The notes: a model not told the origin generated them from the letters alone. A DNA stretch of 64,000 bases from Methanospirillum lacunae (GCF_046195335.1 NZ_CP176093.1), one strand, 5' to 3'. Counted from the first letter of the stretch, positions 9,362 to 17,135 are shown. Translations and numbers: made by a program.

Positions 9362-9565
9362 ATGGCAGACGACGAGAAGAAAGCAGGCCCGGTCAGAATG
9401 GCAGCAATCGAGGCCATGGTCTCTGATATCAAATACAAGGGTCAGATCCTTGCACGAACAAACAAACTCGAATCTGGTGCTATGGACTCCGGTCTTATCG
9501 GGTTTGCCATCGGTCTTGCAGTAGCACTTCTGATGGTTGTTCCAGTCCTTCTGGGGGTACTGTAA
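9362..9565 (+). CDS. mtrF: Tetrahydromethanopterin S-methyltransferase subunit F (MtrF)
   Basis: This small membrane subunit of Mtr has 67 residues. Its N-terminal amphipathic part (RMAAIEAMVSDIKYKGQILA) matches the MtrF family, and one membrane helix follows (about residues 42-66). The ATG directly follows the mtrA stop codon. Its own stop overlaps the start of the next gene by one base (TAATG). The position between mtrA and the mtrG-bearing gene is canonical for mtrF. Confidence 0.85.
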   Translation: MADDEKKAGPVRMAAIEAMVSDIKYKGQILARTNKLESGAMDSGLIGFAIGLAVALLMVVPVLLGVL

Positions 9566-10308
9566 TGGCAGACAAGGGAGACGCAGCATCTGGCTGGCCA
9601 ATCGTACAGGGTGATTTCCATACCGGTGACGTAAAAAGTCCGGTTGCAGTTATCACCATGGGTTCACACCTTGACGAGCAGGCAATCTGCAATGCAGGAG
9701 CTGCAATCGCCGGATCCTGTAAGACCGAGAACCTCGGACTTGAAAAGGTAATTGCAAACGTCATTTCAAACCCGAACATCAGGTTTGTCCTGACCTGTGG
9801 TACTGAAGTGAAGGGTCACCTTTCCGGTCAGAGTCTTATCGCTCTGCACAAGGACGGAGTTAACGGCGGAAAGATCGTCGGCTCCAAGGGTGCTATTCCG
9901 TTCATCGAGAACCTCACTGCAGACAACATCAAGCGGTTCCAGGAGCAGGTTGAGATCGTTGATATCATGGAGGCCGAGGATATCGGCGCTATCTCCGCAA
10001 AGATCAACGAACTTAAAGCACGTGACCCAGGGGTATTCCCAGGCGGACCAATGGTCGTTGAGATCAAGGAAGAAGGGGGAGGCGGAGCCGCTGTAGCAGC
10101 CACTGCAAATCCACAATTCCTTGAGATCGAGGCAAAACTCGATGCAATCGAGACGAAACTTGAGTTCGTTAACGGAGAAATGACCCAGCGTGTAGGCCGC
10201 AAGGTCGGACGTGATATCGGTATTCTGTACGGTATCGTTGCAGGTCTGATGACATATGTCATTGTGACAGAATTACTGCCAAAACTGCTTCATTTGATCG
10301 CAAAATAA
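9565..10308 (+). CDS. MtrA corrinoid domain fused to MtrG (second MtrA copy)
   Basis: Residues 1-170 repeat the MtrA corrinoid domain; by eye about nine in ten residues match the canonical MtrA at 8624-9361, including the cobalt-ligand histidine (His85 in KGHLSG). After a Gly/Ala linker the native MtrA tail is absent. Instead residues 185-247 read as MtrG: LDAIETKLEFVNGEMTQR, GRKVGRDIGILYG and a membrane helix. No separate mtrG exists between mtrF and mtrH, so this 247-residue protein probably fills the MtrG place in the stalk while bringing a second potential corrinoid site. The order E-D-C-B-A-F-(A-G)-H supports this. Whether the second domain carries cobamide is inference from the conserved histidine. 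Confidence 0.9.
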   Translation: MADKGDAASGWPIVQGDFHTGDVKSPVAVITMGSHLDEQAICNAGAAIAGSCKTENLGLEKVIANVISNPNIRFVLTCGTEVKGHLSGQSLIALHKDGVNGGKIVGSKGAIPFIENLTADNIKRFQEQVEIVDIMEAEDIGAISAKINELKARDPGVFPGGPMVVEIKEEGGGGAAVAATANPQFLEIEAKLDAIETKLEFVNGEMTQRVGRKVGRDIGILYGIVAGLMTYVIVTELLPKLLHLIAK

Positions 10309-10321
10309 GAGGTGATGTTAG

Positions 10322-11344
10322 ATGTTCATGTTTGAGAAGGAACAGACGGTCCTTGACTTCAACGGTCACAAGATCGGAGGACAGCCTGGAGAATACCCAC
10401 GCGTGCTTGGTGCATCCATATTCTATAACAAGCACGAAACCGTGCTCGACGAGCACACCGGCAAGATTGACAAGGCTAAAGCAGAGGCTCTCTGGAACAG
10501 GTGTCTCGAGCTCTACGACGCTACCGGCAACTGGTACTTCTGCCAGATCATCGCCGAGTACGGCGAGGCATTCGAGAGCTACTTCAGCTGGTTCACCGAG
10601 ATCGATGATGAGTTCCCATTCCTGATGGACTCCTCTGCACCTTCTGCACTTGCACATGCATGCAAGTACGTTACCGAAGTCGGTATCGCAGACCGTGCAG
10701 TCTACAACTCTATCAACGGTTCAATCGGACCAGAGAACATCGAGGCTATCAAGAAGTCCGATGTCGATGCAGCAATCGTTCTCGCATTCAACCCCGGTGA
10801 CGCAAGTGTCCGTGGTCGTGAGAAGGTGCTGACTGATGGTGGTGTTGCAGGTCAGGAGAAATCCATGATTGCAATTGCCGAGGAAGCAGGTATCAAACGC
10901 CCAATCCTCGACACAGCAGCAACCCCGCTCGGTCTCGGTTCTGGTGGCTCATTCCGTGAGATCCTTGCATGCAAGGCAATCCACGGTCTGCCAACCGGTG
11001 GTGCATACCACAACATGACCGTGTCCTGGACCTGGCTCAAGCGCTGGAGAAAGAACGGTATTCTTGACCGGTACAAAGATGCAGGCGTACTGCTTGAACA
11101 GATGGGCCACCACCACTTCGGCGGTGTTGAGGGTATCCGTCAGGCAGCCTGGTCCGCACCAGATATCGGATGTAACATTATGGCAGGAACGCTCGGTGCA
11201 GATCTGCTTATGTTCGGTCCAATCGAGAACTGTGAAGCCGCTGCAACCTCAATGGCATTCACTGATATCGTTCTCGCCGAGACCCTCCGTGAACTTGGTG
11301 GCGACATCAAAGAGCCAAACCACCCAATCAACAAGCTGGTATAA
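10322..11344 (+). CDS. mtrH: Tetrahydromethanopterin S-methyltransferase subunit H (MtrH)
   Basis: MtrH is the peripheral cytoplasmic methyltransferase that takes the methyl group from methyl-tetrahydromethanopterin and gives it to the corrinoid on MtrA. The 340-residue protein has a TIM-barrel methyltransferase pattern with landmarks NGSIGPENIEAIKKSDVDAA near 138 and DTAATPLGLGSGGSFREI near 197. AGAGGTGAT lies just before the start; ATG 10322 and ATG 10328 are both usable. It ends the operon and is followed within 10 bases by a poly-T run. Confidence 0.95.
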   Translation: MFMFEKEQTVLDFNGHKIGGQPGEYPRVLGASIFYNKHETVLDEHTGKIDKAKAEALWNRCLELYDATGNWYFCQIIAEYGEAFESYFSWFTEIDDEFPFLMDSSAPSALAHACKYVTEVGIADRAVYNSINGSIGPENIEAIKKSDVDAAIVLAFNPGDASVRGREKVLTDGGVAGQEKSMIAIAEEAGIKRPILDTAATPLGLGSGGSFREILACKAIHGLPTGGAYHNMTVSWTWLKRWRKNGILDRYKDAGVLLEQMGHHHFGGVEGIRQAAWSAPDIGCNIMAGTLGADLLMFGPIENCEAAATSMAFTDIVLAETLRELGGDIKEPNHPINKLV

Positions 11345-11349
11345 TCCCA

Positions 11350-11360
11350 GCTCTTTTTTT
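11350..11360 (+). terminator. Poly-T terminator of the mtr operon
   Basis: A run of seven T residues follows the mtrH stop by about ten bases with only a weak preceding stem. This is the usual form of an archaeal intrinsic terminator. Confidence 0.55.
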
Positions 11361-11467
11361 GATACACGGTCAATTGTATACACGATTGAGTCCTGCTGAT
11401 CTGTAAGGTAATTCTTTTCCGCGATGCGAATTATTATTCATATATCACGGTAATCTGTACCCTAATA

Positions 11468-11481
11468 GTCACAATTGTGAC
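11468..11481. promoter_or_regulatory. Perfect palindrome upstream of cysE, candidate operator
   Basis: The sequence GTCACAATTGTGAC is a perfect 14-base palindrome. It lies about 28 bases downstream of a TATA-like element (catatatc, 11440-11447), where transcription should begin. The 12-base core TCACAATTGTGA recurs at 14444-14455 ahead of cysK with the same relation to a TATA box. A repressor or activator of cysteine synthesis binding here is inferred. Confidence 0.65.
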
Positions 11482-11523
11482 GCGACCCGAAACGGTTGTC
11501 AGGATAACATACCGGAGTAACTC

Positions 11524-11691
11524 ATGCCACGAATAAATAATGACCATGAAATCCCTGCAGAACGCTCATCTGGTATGGTAGTCTCTAAAGTGCTACCTCT
11601 GGTACGTTCTGATATTGCGGGCAAACAAATTCTGATATTTGTGCCGAATTTCAGAGATGAGCATCTCTTCATGAGCCATATCGGGATATGA
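11524..11691 (+). CDS. Small 55-residue protein coupled to cysE
   Basis: This short frame starts at ATG 11524 with CGGAG six bases upstream, a better ribosome-binding site than cysE itself has. Its TGA ends four bases before the cysE ATG, so ribosomes finishing it could reinitiate on cysE. The peptide is mixed charged/hydrophobic with no cysteine and no recognised family. It may be a real small protein or a translated leader that regulates cysE. It lies between the palindrome and cysE. Confidence 0.4.
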   Translation: MPRINNDHEIPAERSSGMVVSKVLPLVRSDIAGKQILIFVPNFRDEHLFMSHIGI

Positions 11692-11695
11692 AAGA

Positions 11696-12733
11696 ATGAT
11701 TGGTGCACAAATCAGGGAAGATATTAGTAGTATCCTACAGAAAGATCCTGCAGCACGGAGCAGAATTGAAATATTATTTTGCTACCCGGGTCTACATGCC
11801 CTAACAATACACAGGGTGGCTCACAGGCTCTGGTTAAGAGAACACCGGCTTGCTGCACGCTTTCTCTCTCATATTTCCAGATTTTTTACAGGTATTGAAA
11901 TCCATCCGGGAGCAACAATAGGAAGACGAGTTGTTATCGATCATGGTATGGGGGTTGTTATCGGAGAGACTGCAGAAGTTGGTGATGAAGTACTACTTTA
12001 CATGGGAGTTGTTCTGGGTGGGACAACATTAACTAAAGTTAAAAGGCATCCAACTCTTGGAAAAGGTGTTGTTATCGGTTCGGGTGCTGCAGTTCTTGGC
12101 CCGGTGACTCTTGGTGATTATGCAAAGGTTGGGGCAGGTGCTGTTGTTGTCAGGGATGTTCCACCAGGTGCTACAGTTGTCGGTGTTCCAGGAAGAATTG
12201 CCGGACTCAAGAGACACCCTACTCAGGATGATATCAGGGATAATGAAATGCCTGATCCCACACTCCGGGTTATCAGCAGAATGCTTGAACGCCAGAGTTC
12301 ACTTGAGGAGAAGATCCAAAAACTTGAGAAGGATCTGGTCTGTATCAGACAACAGGCACCTGTTACTCCGATATCAGATCGTGAAGCCGAAATCTGGGCA
12401 GCACTCAGACAGATCATTGATCCTGAGATCGGTCATAATATTGTCGATGTGGGTCTGATAAAATTGGTGGAGATAACCGAGGAAGATGTTAATGTTGAAA
12501 TGTCACTCAATACCGAGTCATGTCCACTACTTGAATACCTGGTAAATCAGGTAGAAAACAGGCTTAAACTCATCGAATGGGTTCGTATTGTCAAGGTAGA
12601 AGTAATTCATGACCCTTGGGAATCTGAAACTTGCCAGAATACATTAATTCATTACAATGAAAAATCTGAAGGTGAGAAACAACCTGAAGATTTCGAAATG
12701 TTAAACCAGAACCATCCTCCTTCAGTTGGATGA
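11696..12733 (+). CDS. cysE: Serine O-acetyltransferase fused to a MIP18/DUF59 Fe-S assembly domain
   Basis: Residues 1-172 are a serine acetyltransferase (acetyl-CoA + serine to O-acetylserine). An N-terminal helical part is followed by a left-handed beta-helix with hexapeptide repeats and the motifs GIEIHPGATIGRR, IDHGMGVVIGETAEVG and GAGAVVVRDVPPG. A predicted coiled coil (about 193-218) then leads to a MIP18/DUF59 domain (about 229-310) with DPEIGHNIVDVGLI and the conserved cysteine in NTESCPLLEYL (Cys276). DUF59 proteins work in Fe-S cluster assembly. Ordinary CysE ends near residue 175-270 without such a domain. The fusion would tie cysteine precursor synthesis to Fe-S assembly; that link is inference. 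Confidence 0.9.
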   Translation: MIGAQIREDISSILQKDPAARSRIEILFCYPGLHALTIHRVAHRLWLREHRLAARFLSHISRFFTGIEIHPGATIGRRVVIDHGMGVVIGETAEVGDEVLLYMGVVLGGTTLTKVKRHPTLGKGVVIGSGAAVLGPVTLGDYAKVGAGAVVVRDVPPGATVVGVPGRIAGLKRHPTQDDIRDNEMPDPTLRVISRMLERQSSLEEKIQKLEKDLVCIRQQAPVTPISDREAEIWAALRQIIDPEIGHNIVDVGLIKLVEITEEDVNVEMSLNTESCPLLEYLVNQVENRLKLIEWVRIVKVEVIHDPWESETCQNTLIHYNEKSEGEKQPEDFEMLNQNHPPSVG

Positions 12734-12856
12734 ATGATAATGAAATAATTGGGTGTGCGTAATATCCAGAAAATCACGGACAATAACCAATCAGTCTCTT
12801 TCCACTTTAAAATTTTTTTTATTCAGGTTTCAAACTCCCGTAATATCGACAGGTTT

Positions 12857-13828
12857 TTATCCAAAATTTCCGCCTGAATGACTACTGCCAGAATCGGGAC
12901 TAGTACCGGAACGATCACTACCAAACCCAGAATCCCTACCGGAATAACCGCTCTCAATACTTGAGCCTGTGCCGGAACGATCACTAACAGAACCAGAATC
13001 CCTACTGGAATGTCCATTATCAAGACCAGGGCTAGTACCGGAACGGTAACTGTCAGAACCGGGACCAGTGACGGAATAGCCATTACCAATTCCAGGGCTA
13101 GTATCGGAATAGTAACTGTCAGAACCGGGACCAGTGACGGAATAGCCATTACCAATTCCAGGGCTAGTATCGGAATAGTAACTGTCAGAACCGGGACCAG
13201 TGACGAAATAGCCATTACCAATTCCAGGGCTAGTATCGGAACGGTAACTGCCAGAGCCGGGACCAGTGACGGAATAGCCATTACCAATTCCAGGGCTAGT
13301 ATCGGAATAGTAACTGTCAGAACCGGGACCCATGCCGGAATAGTCATTACCAATTCCAGGGCTAGTACCGGAACGGTAACTGTCAGAACCGGGACCCATG
13401 CCGGAATAGCCATTACCAAGACCGGGGCCAGTAGATGTTGTTTCGGACGAATCGCTAGATGTGTCTATCATATGATAAGCATATCCAACATTGTACCATC
13501 TGTTATCATATCCCCCACTTAGTTCTACAGCACGCCTGAATGCAAACCAGGCCTGGTTTTGCATATTTTTAGCTCCATATGCGAATCCTAAATTATTCCA
13601 TACTGATGGAACAACAGGGTCGATCGAAATAGCTCTCATAAAAGAAGACAATGCAGCATCATAATTACCTTCACTGTAATATTGCTTCCCTCTTTCATTC
13701 CATTGTGTAGCAGTCCTATCAGCAGAGCTGAACCCGATGGAGAGCAGTAAACAAATTATAATGAGAGTTAATACAACAGATGGAAACATTTGTTGAATAG
13801 ATTGGTATGACTTTGAAACCGAATTCAT
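12857..13828 (-). CDS. Exported TPR protein with a 22-residue Ser/Gly/Tyr-rich repeat tail
   Basis: The 323-residue product has a signal or anchor (about residues 13-36), then a TPR-like pair of helices (about 40-105; WNERGKQYYSEGNYDAALSS is a classic TPR), then eight 22-residue repeats of the form TSPGIGNGYSVTGPGSDSYYSD and a diverged tail. ATG 13828 is chosen because GGGAGG lies about 10 bases upstream; ATGs at 13852 and 13837 lie before or too near that site. The tail is low in hydrophobics and probably disordered and surface-exposed. Its role is unknown. It lies between cysE and cysK on the opposite strand. Confidence 0.75.
   Translation of the reverse strand: MNSVSKSYQSIQQMFPSVVLTLIIICLLLSIGFSSADRTATQWNERGKQYYSEGNYDAALSSFMRAISIDPVVPSVWNNLGFAYGAKNMQNQAWFAFRRAVELSGGYDNRWYNVGYAYHMIDTSSDSSETTSTGPGLGNGYSGMGPGSDSYRSGTSPGIGNDYSGMGPGSDSYYSDTSPGIGNGYSVTGPGSGSYRSDTSPGIGNGYFVTGPGSDSYYSDTSPGIGNGYSVTGPGSDSYYSDTSPGIGNGYSVTGPGSDSYRSGTSPGLDNGHSSRDSGSVSDRSGTGSSIESGYSGRDSGFGSDRSGTSPDSGSSHSGGNFG
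12905..13432. repeat. 66-base tandem repeat array, eight units
   Basis: Eight consecutive 66-base units encode the 22-residue repeats of the exported TPR protein. The central units are nearly identical at the DNA level; those toward the 3' end of the gene are diverged. All three-base periods are kept, and one antisense frame is also open through the array, which follows from the repeat composition. Arrays like this change copy number by slippage or recombination. Confidence 0.85.
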
Positions 13829-14442
13829 ATGAATCATAACCTCCCTTATCATTAAAATATAAAAATGATTCGTCGAAAACTAAAAAATATCATTATAACA
13901 CTCGTTCCATTCTCCCCATTTAAGATGAATTTCGTCATAATATTACTTCAAAAGCAATAAATGGCGTAGTCAGACCTACAGATGGAATATCTCTGGAAAA
14001 TGCGAACATATACCTTATCCCATAATCAATAAATGAACCAGAAGAATTCTAAACTTTTTTAATTCCATCGGAAAAGAAAAGAGATTGATACCGACTGGGT
14101 AGTGAATAGGATACGTATTGAACAGTTACCAGAATTACTTGAACGGAAATAGTATCTGCCAAAAAATCGCGTAAAAATTTATGAAACAATAAGGATCGAT
14201 ATAGATGCAACTCCTACTTTTAGAAAAAACCAGAATTCAATAATTGTGGTGAACTATTACTGATTGCTTCATCTGATTATGACATAATAATTGGGTTATT
14301 ACCTCCCTTACCATCTCTTCATGTAGACGTTAAAAGCCATATTATGGGCCCAATTTGACCGAGATACTGCCACAGGCATCGAGGCTTTTTTTTCCGGTTT
14401 GGAATAGTATATACCATAACCTTGAGAATATTATGTTTGAAT
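13829..14442. other. AT-rich intergenic region without recognised genes
   Basis: The stretch between the repeat protein (leftward) and cysK (rightward) is AT-rich. I see no convincing reading frame, RNA gene or repeat in it. Its right end holds the TATA-like element (tatata, 14408-14413) that should serve cysK. Confidence 0.5.
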
Positions 14443-14456
14443 GTCACAATTGTGAT
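14443..14456. promoter_or_regulatory. Palindrome upstream of cysK, candidate operator
   Basis: GTCACAATTGTGAT contains the same 12-base palindrome core TCACAATTGTGA (14444-14455) found upstream of cysE. It lies about 36 bases after TATATA at 14408-14413 and 57 bases before the cysK ATG. Two identical palindromes in corresponding promoter positions of two steps of one pathway suggest a shared regulator. Confidence 0.65.
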
Positions 14457-14512
14457 ATTACGCCAGGGCATTTAATCATCCTGGAGAACGTAGTATTCTG
14501 CCGGAGGGCATT

Positions 14513-15463
14513 ATGGGACGAATTTACAATGATATTACCAAAACGATAGGAAATACCCCACTTATCCGCCTTAACCGTATAACCAAGGGATTAAACACAC
14601 AGACATTTCCACCAACAATCCTGGTAAAACAGGAGTCACGAAACCCTCTCGGGAGTGTGAAGGACAGGATAGGCGTTGCCCTGATCGAGGCAGCAGAACG
14701 AGATGGTCTCATTAAACCGGGAACGACAATTATTGAGCCCACAAGTGGGAATACCGGGGTTGCACTGGCATTTGTTGCTGCTGCCAAAGGGTACCGCCTG
14801 ATCCTCGTGATGCCAGAATCATTCAGTATTGAGAGGAGGAAACTTTTCAAGGCACTTGGAGCAGAACTTATCCTCTCCCCGGCGACAGAGGGTATGACTG
14901 GTGCAGTAAACCTCGCTGAAAAGATTCATAGTGAGCACCCTGACAGTTATCTTGTCCCGCAACAATTCAAAAATCCAGCAAATCCGGAGATCCACCGGAG
15001 AACAACAGCAGAAGAGATCTGGAATGACACAGACGGGCAGGTTGACATCGTTGTTGCGGGAGCAGGAACAGGGGGAACCATCACTGGCATTGCTTCTGTA
15101 TTAAAGTCCAGAAAGGCATCATTCAGGGCAATCGCTGTGGAAGCTGCAGCATCTCCCGTAATCTCGGGTGGAAAACCAGGAAAGCACAAGATCCAGGGTA
15201 TAAGCCCGGGGTTTGTTCCAGATGTTCTTGGTGTGAATCTGCTTGACCAGGTAATTCAGATCACAGATGAAGAGGCCTACGAGTATGCACGACGACTAGC
15301 ATCAGAAGAAGGAATTCTTGCAGGGCCATCATCGGGTGCAGCAGTGGCAGCAGCAATGAAACTCGGATCTCTTCCGGAAAACGCCGGAAAGCTGATTGTT
15401 GCCATCCTCCCGGACACGGGAGAACGGTATCTCTCAACAGATCTCTTTGAATATTCAGAATAG
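14513..15463 (+). CDS. cysK: Cysteine synthase (O-acetylserine sulfhydrylase)
   Basis: This PLP enzyme makes cysteine from O-acetylserine and sulfide. The 316-residue protein has the PLP lysine in NPLGSVKDR (near residue 50), the substrate loop PTSGNTGVALAF, the phosphate loop GAGTGGTITG and the C-terminal GPSSGAAVAAA and ILPDTGERYLS. QQFKNPANPEIH is characteristic of O-acetylserine users rather than cystathionine synthases. The start ATG 14513 has GGAGG five bases upstream. cysE, which supplies O-acetylserine, lies 2 kb upstream with the same palindromic element. A T7 run at 15491 may terminate it. Confidence 0.92.
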   Translation: MGRIYNDITKTIGNTPLIRLNRITKGLNTQTFPPTILVKQESRNPLGSVKDRIGVALIEAAERDGLIKPGTTIIEPTSGNTGVALAFVAAAKGYRLILVMPESFSIERRKLFKALGAELILSPATEGMTGAVNLAEKIHSEHPDSYLVPQQFKNPANPEIHRRTTAEEIWNDTDGQVDIVVAGAGTGGTITGIASVLKSRKASFRAIAVEAAASPVISGGKPGKHKIQGISPGFVPDVLGVNLLDQVIQITDEEAYEYARRLASEEGILAGPSSGAAVAAAMKLGSLPENAGKLIVAILPDTGERYLSTDLFEYSE

Positions 15464-15555
15464 AGTAGATAGAAACAGGGAACAAACCAATCTTTTTTTG
15501 AAGGTTCCCATAATCAAAGATTTTCGTTAAAATAATTACATAAATAAAAATGTAA

Positions 15556-16815
15556 TTACAAAGGGGGATCAGTAATAGTAATTCCCGAACCAACCATCTT
15601 TTCTCGGATAAGATCTGCTAGTTCGAATTGTTTCCGTGCTCTCAGTTCTGCCCTGATCTCCTGTAATATTGTGAGCGGAACACTGTTTTCCCGCAAAAAG
15701 TTAATTCCTAGAATTTTACCATATTCAACAAGCGCAGTGAGATCCCCTTCCGCTGCAAGAGACTGGATTGCTGCAAGTGCCATTGGCGTATTGAGATCTG
15801 CATTCATTGCATCAACAAATGCCTTCCTTCCTTCAATGGAAACACCGTTATCTTTGATAGCTACTGCCCGGATATGTTCAAGGGCCTTTTCAGCGTTTGC
15901 TAGGCCTTCGTCAGTCGCCTGCAGCGGGGAACGATAATGAGAGAGGAGAATATAATATCGCAATACATCTTTACTCCATCTTTTCAGGGCATCCCTTATC
16001 GTAACAAAATTGCCCAGTGATTTAGACATCTTTTCCCCTTCAACGGTGAGATAACCGGTGTGGAGCCAGTATCTGACCATGGGGTGCTTTCCCTCAAGGG
16101 ATTCCATTTGGGCAATTTCAGCCTCATGATGAGGAAAGATGAGGTCAAGGCCTCCTCCATGAATGTCATACTGCTGACCAAAGTACTTTTCTGATATTGC
16201 AGTATCTTCGATATGCCAGCCAGGCCTGCCTCTTCCCCAGGGAGAATCCCATGTGTATTCTCCATACTCCCCAATCTTCCAGAGAGCAAAATCTTCAGGA
16301 TTGTGCTTGGTAGTGTCTTTAACACGACTTACCCGGTTATCCCGCTTCTGTCCTGACAACTCACCATTCCGTTCAAATGTATCGATATCAAAGTAAACTC
16401 CGGTTTCAGTACCGTAAGCAACTCCTTTTCGAACCAACCGTTCAATCTGGTTGATTATTTCAGGAATGTGGGTTGTTGCCCGGGCGTAGTAACTTACAGC
16501 ATCGATGCCAAGTGACTGCATGTCGTTGAGATATTCACGCTCAAACATTCGTGACAGATATGCCTGGGACACCTGTTCGCGAACAGAACGATCAATGACC
16601 TTATCATCGACATCGGTGATATTCTGCAGATAAAATACCTCTTTTCCGGTTGAACGGAGATATTTAGCCAGCACATCAAAGACGACATACGTTCTTGCAT
16701 GGCCCAGATGAGAGTAGTCATACACTGTCGGACCACAGACAAACAGTGAAACCCGGTCTGGATACAATGTCTCAAAAGGCTCAACAGATCGCGTGAGTGT
16801 GCTGTATAAATTCAA
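15556..16815 (-). CDS. cysS: Cysteinyl-tRNA synthetase
   Basis: This class I synthetase charges tRNA-Cys with cysteine. It shows FVCGPTVYDYSHLGHARTY, where HLGH is the HIGH motif and the cysteine before it a zinc ligand; YDIHGGGLDLIFPHHEAEIAQ in pieces, with the other zinc and adenylate residues; and KMSKSLGN, the KMSKS loop. At 419 residues it is shorter than typical bacterial CysRS (about 460). The start is TTG 16815, with AGGAG about 9 bases upstream; a longer frame runs back through the tRNA gene and is not real. A tRNA-Cys gene ends 22 bases upstream on the same strand, so the two are probably cotranscribed. Confidence 0.9.
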   Translation of the reverse strand: MNLYSTLTRSVEPFETLYPDRVSLFVCGPTVYDYSHLGHARTYVVFDVLAKYLRSTGKEVFYLQNITDVDDKVIDRSVREQVSQAYLSRMFEREYLNDMQSLGIDAVSYYARATTHIPEIINQIERLVRKGVAYGTETGVYFDIDTFERNGELSGQKRDNRVSRVKDTTKHNPEDFALWKIGEYGEYTWDSPWGRGRPGWHIEDTAISEKYFGQQYDIHGGGLDLIFPHHEAEIAQMESLEGKHPMVRYWLHTGYLTVEGEKMSKSLGNFVTIRDALKRWSKDVLRYYILLSHYRSPLQATDEGLANAEKALEHIRAVAIKDNGVSIEGRKAFVDAMNADLNTPMALAAIQSLAAEGDLTALVEYGKILGINFLRENSVPLTILQEIRAELRARKQFELADLIREKMVGSGITITDPPL

Positions 16816-16837
16816 AAAAATCTCTCCTGTTTGATAC

Positions 16838-16910
16838 GCCGGCGGAGGGAATCGAACCCCCAAACATTCGCTTTGCAGGCGAAGGCATTAATCCACTCTG
16901 CCACACCGGC
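16838..16910 (-). tRNA. tRNA-Cys (GCA), directly upstream of cysS
   Basis: A 73-base cloverleaf reads on the minus strand. The acceptor is GCCGGTG/CGCCGGC (one G-U pair), the D arm has a 3-bp stem, the anticodon stem TTCGC/GCGAA encloses CTGCAAA (anticodon GCA), the variable loop has 5 bases and the T arm is GGGGG-TTCGATT-CCCTC. No CCA is encoded. The base after the acceptor, position 73, is G, whereas tRNA-Cys normally has U73. Its 3' end lies 22 bases before the cysS start. Confidence 0.88.
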
Positions 16911-17135
16911 ACCAAGGACATTCAGTTTTTATTCTGCTGTTACATTGTGCAAAGATCGGAATACAGATATTAATTCAACAATCTCATCTGACATATATAT
17001 CGTGCGTACCGTAGTACGACGTCAAATGTAGGTTTTTTCAGATAATAATCCTTTCAGAAGTGGCCATATTTAGGCTTCATTTTTATGAAATATATAATAT
17101 TATTCAAAATAATTATATAATGCAGGACGACATCA

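Noticed and set aside
12905..13432. CRISPR array
   Set aside because: The repeats are direct, in-frame 66-base coding units without spacers. No cas genes are near.
12823..13522. Long open frames in other registers through the 66-base repeats (both strands)
   Set aside because: They are by-products of a repeat unit that is a multiple of three. The chosen frame alone has a signal sequence, TPR motif and ribosome-binding site.
16816..16863. Upstream extension of cysS through the tRNA gene
   Set aside because: The extra residues come from the tRNA-Cys sequence. TTG 16815 has a ribosome-binding site and fits the family start.
17004..17017. Short palindrome CGTAC-cgta-GTACG between tRNA-Cys and the MBL gene
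   Set aside because: It has no second copy and no clear relation to a promoter; may be chance.
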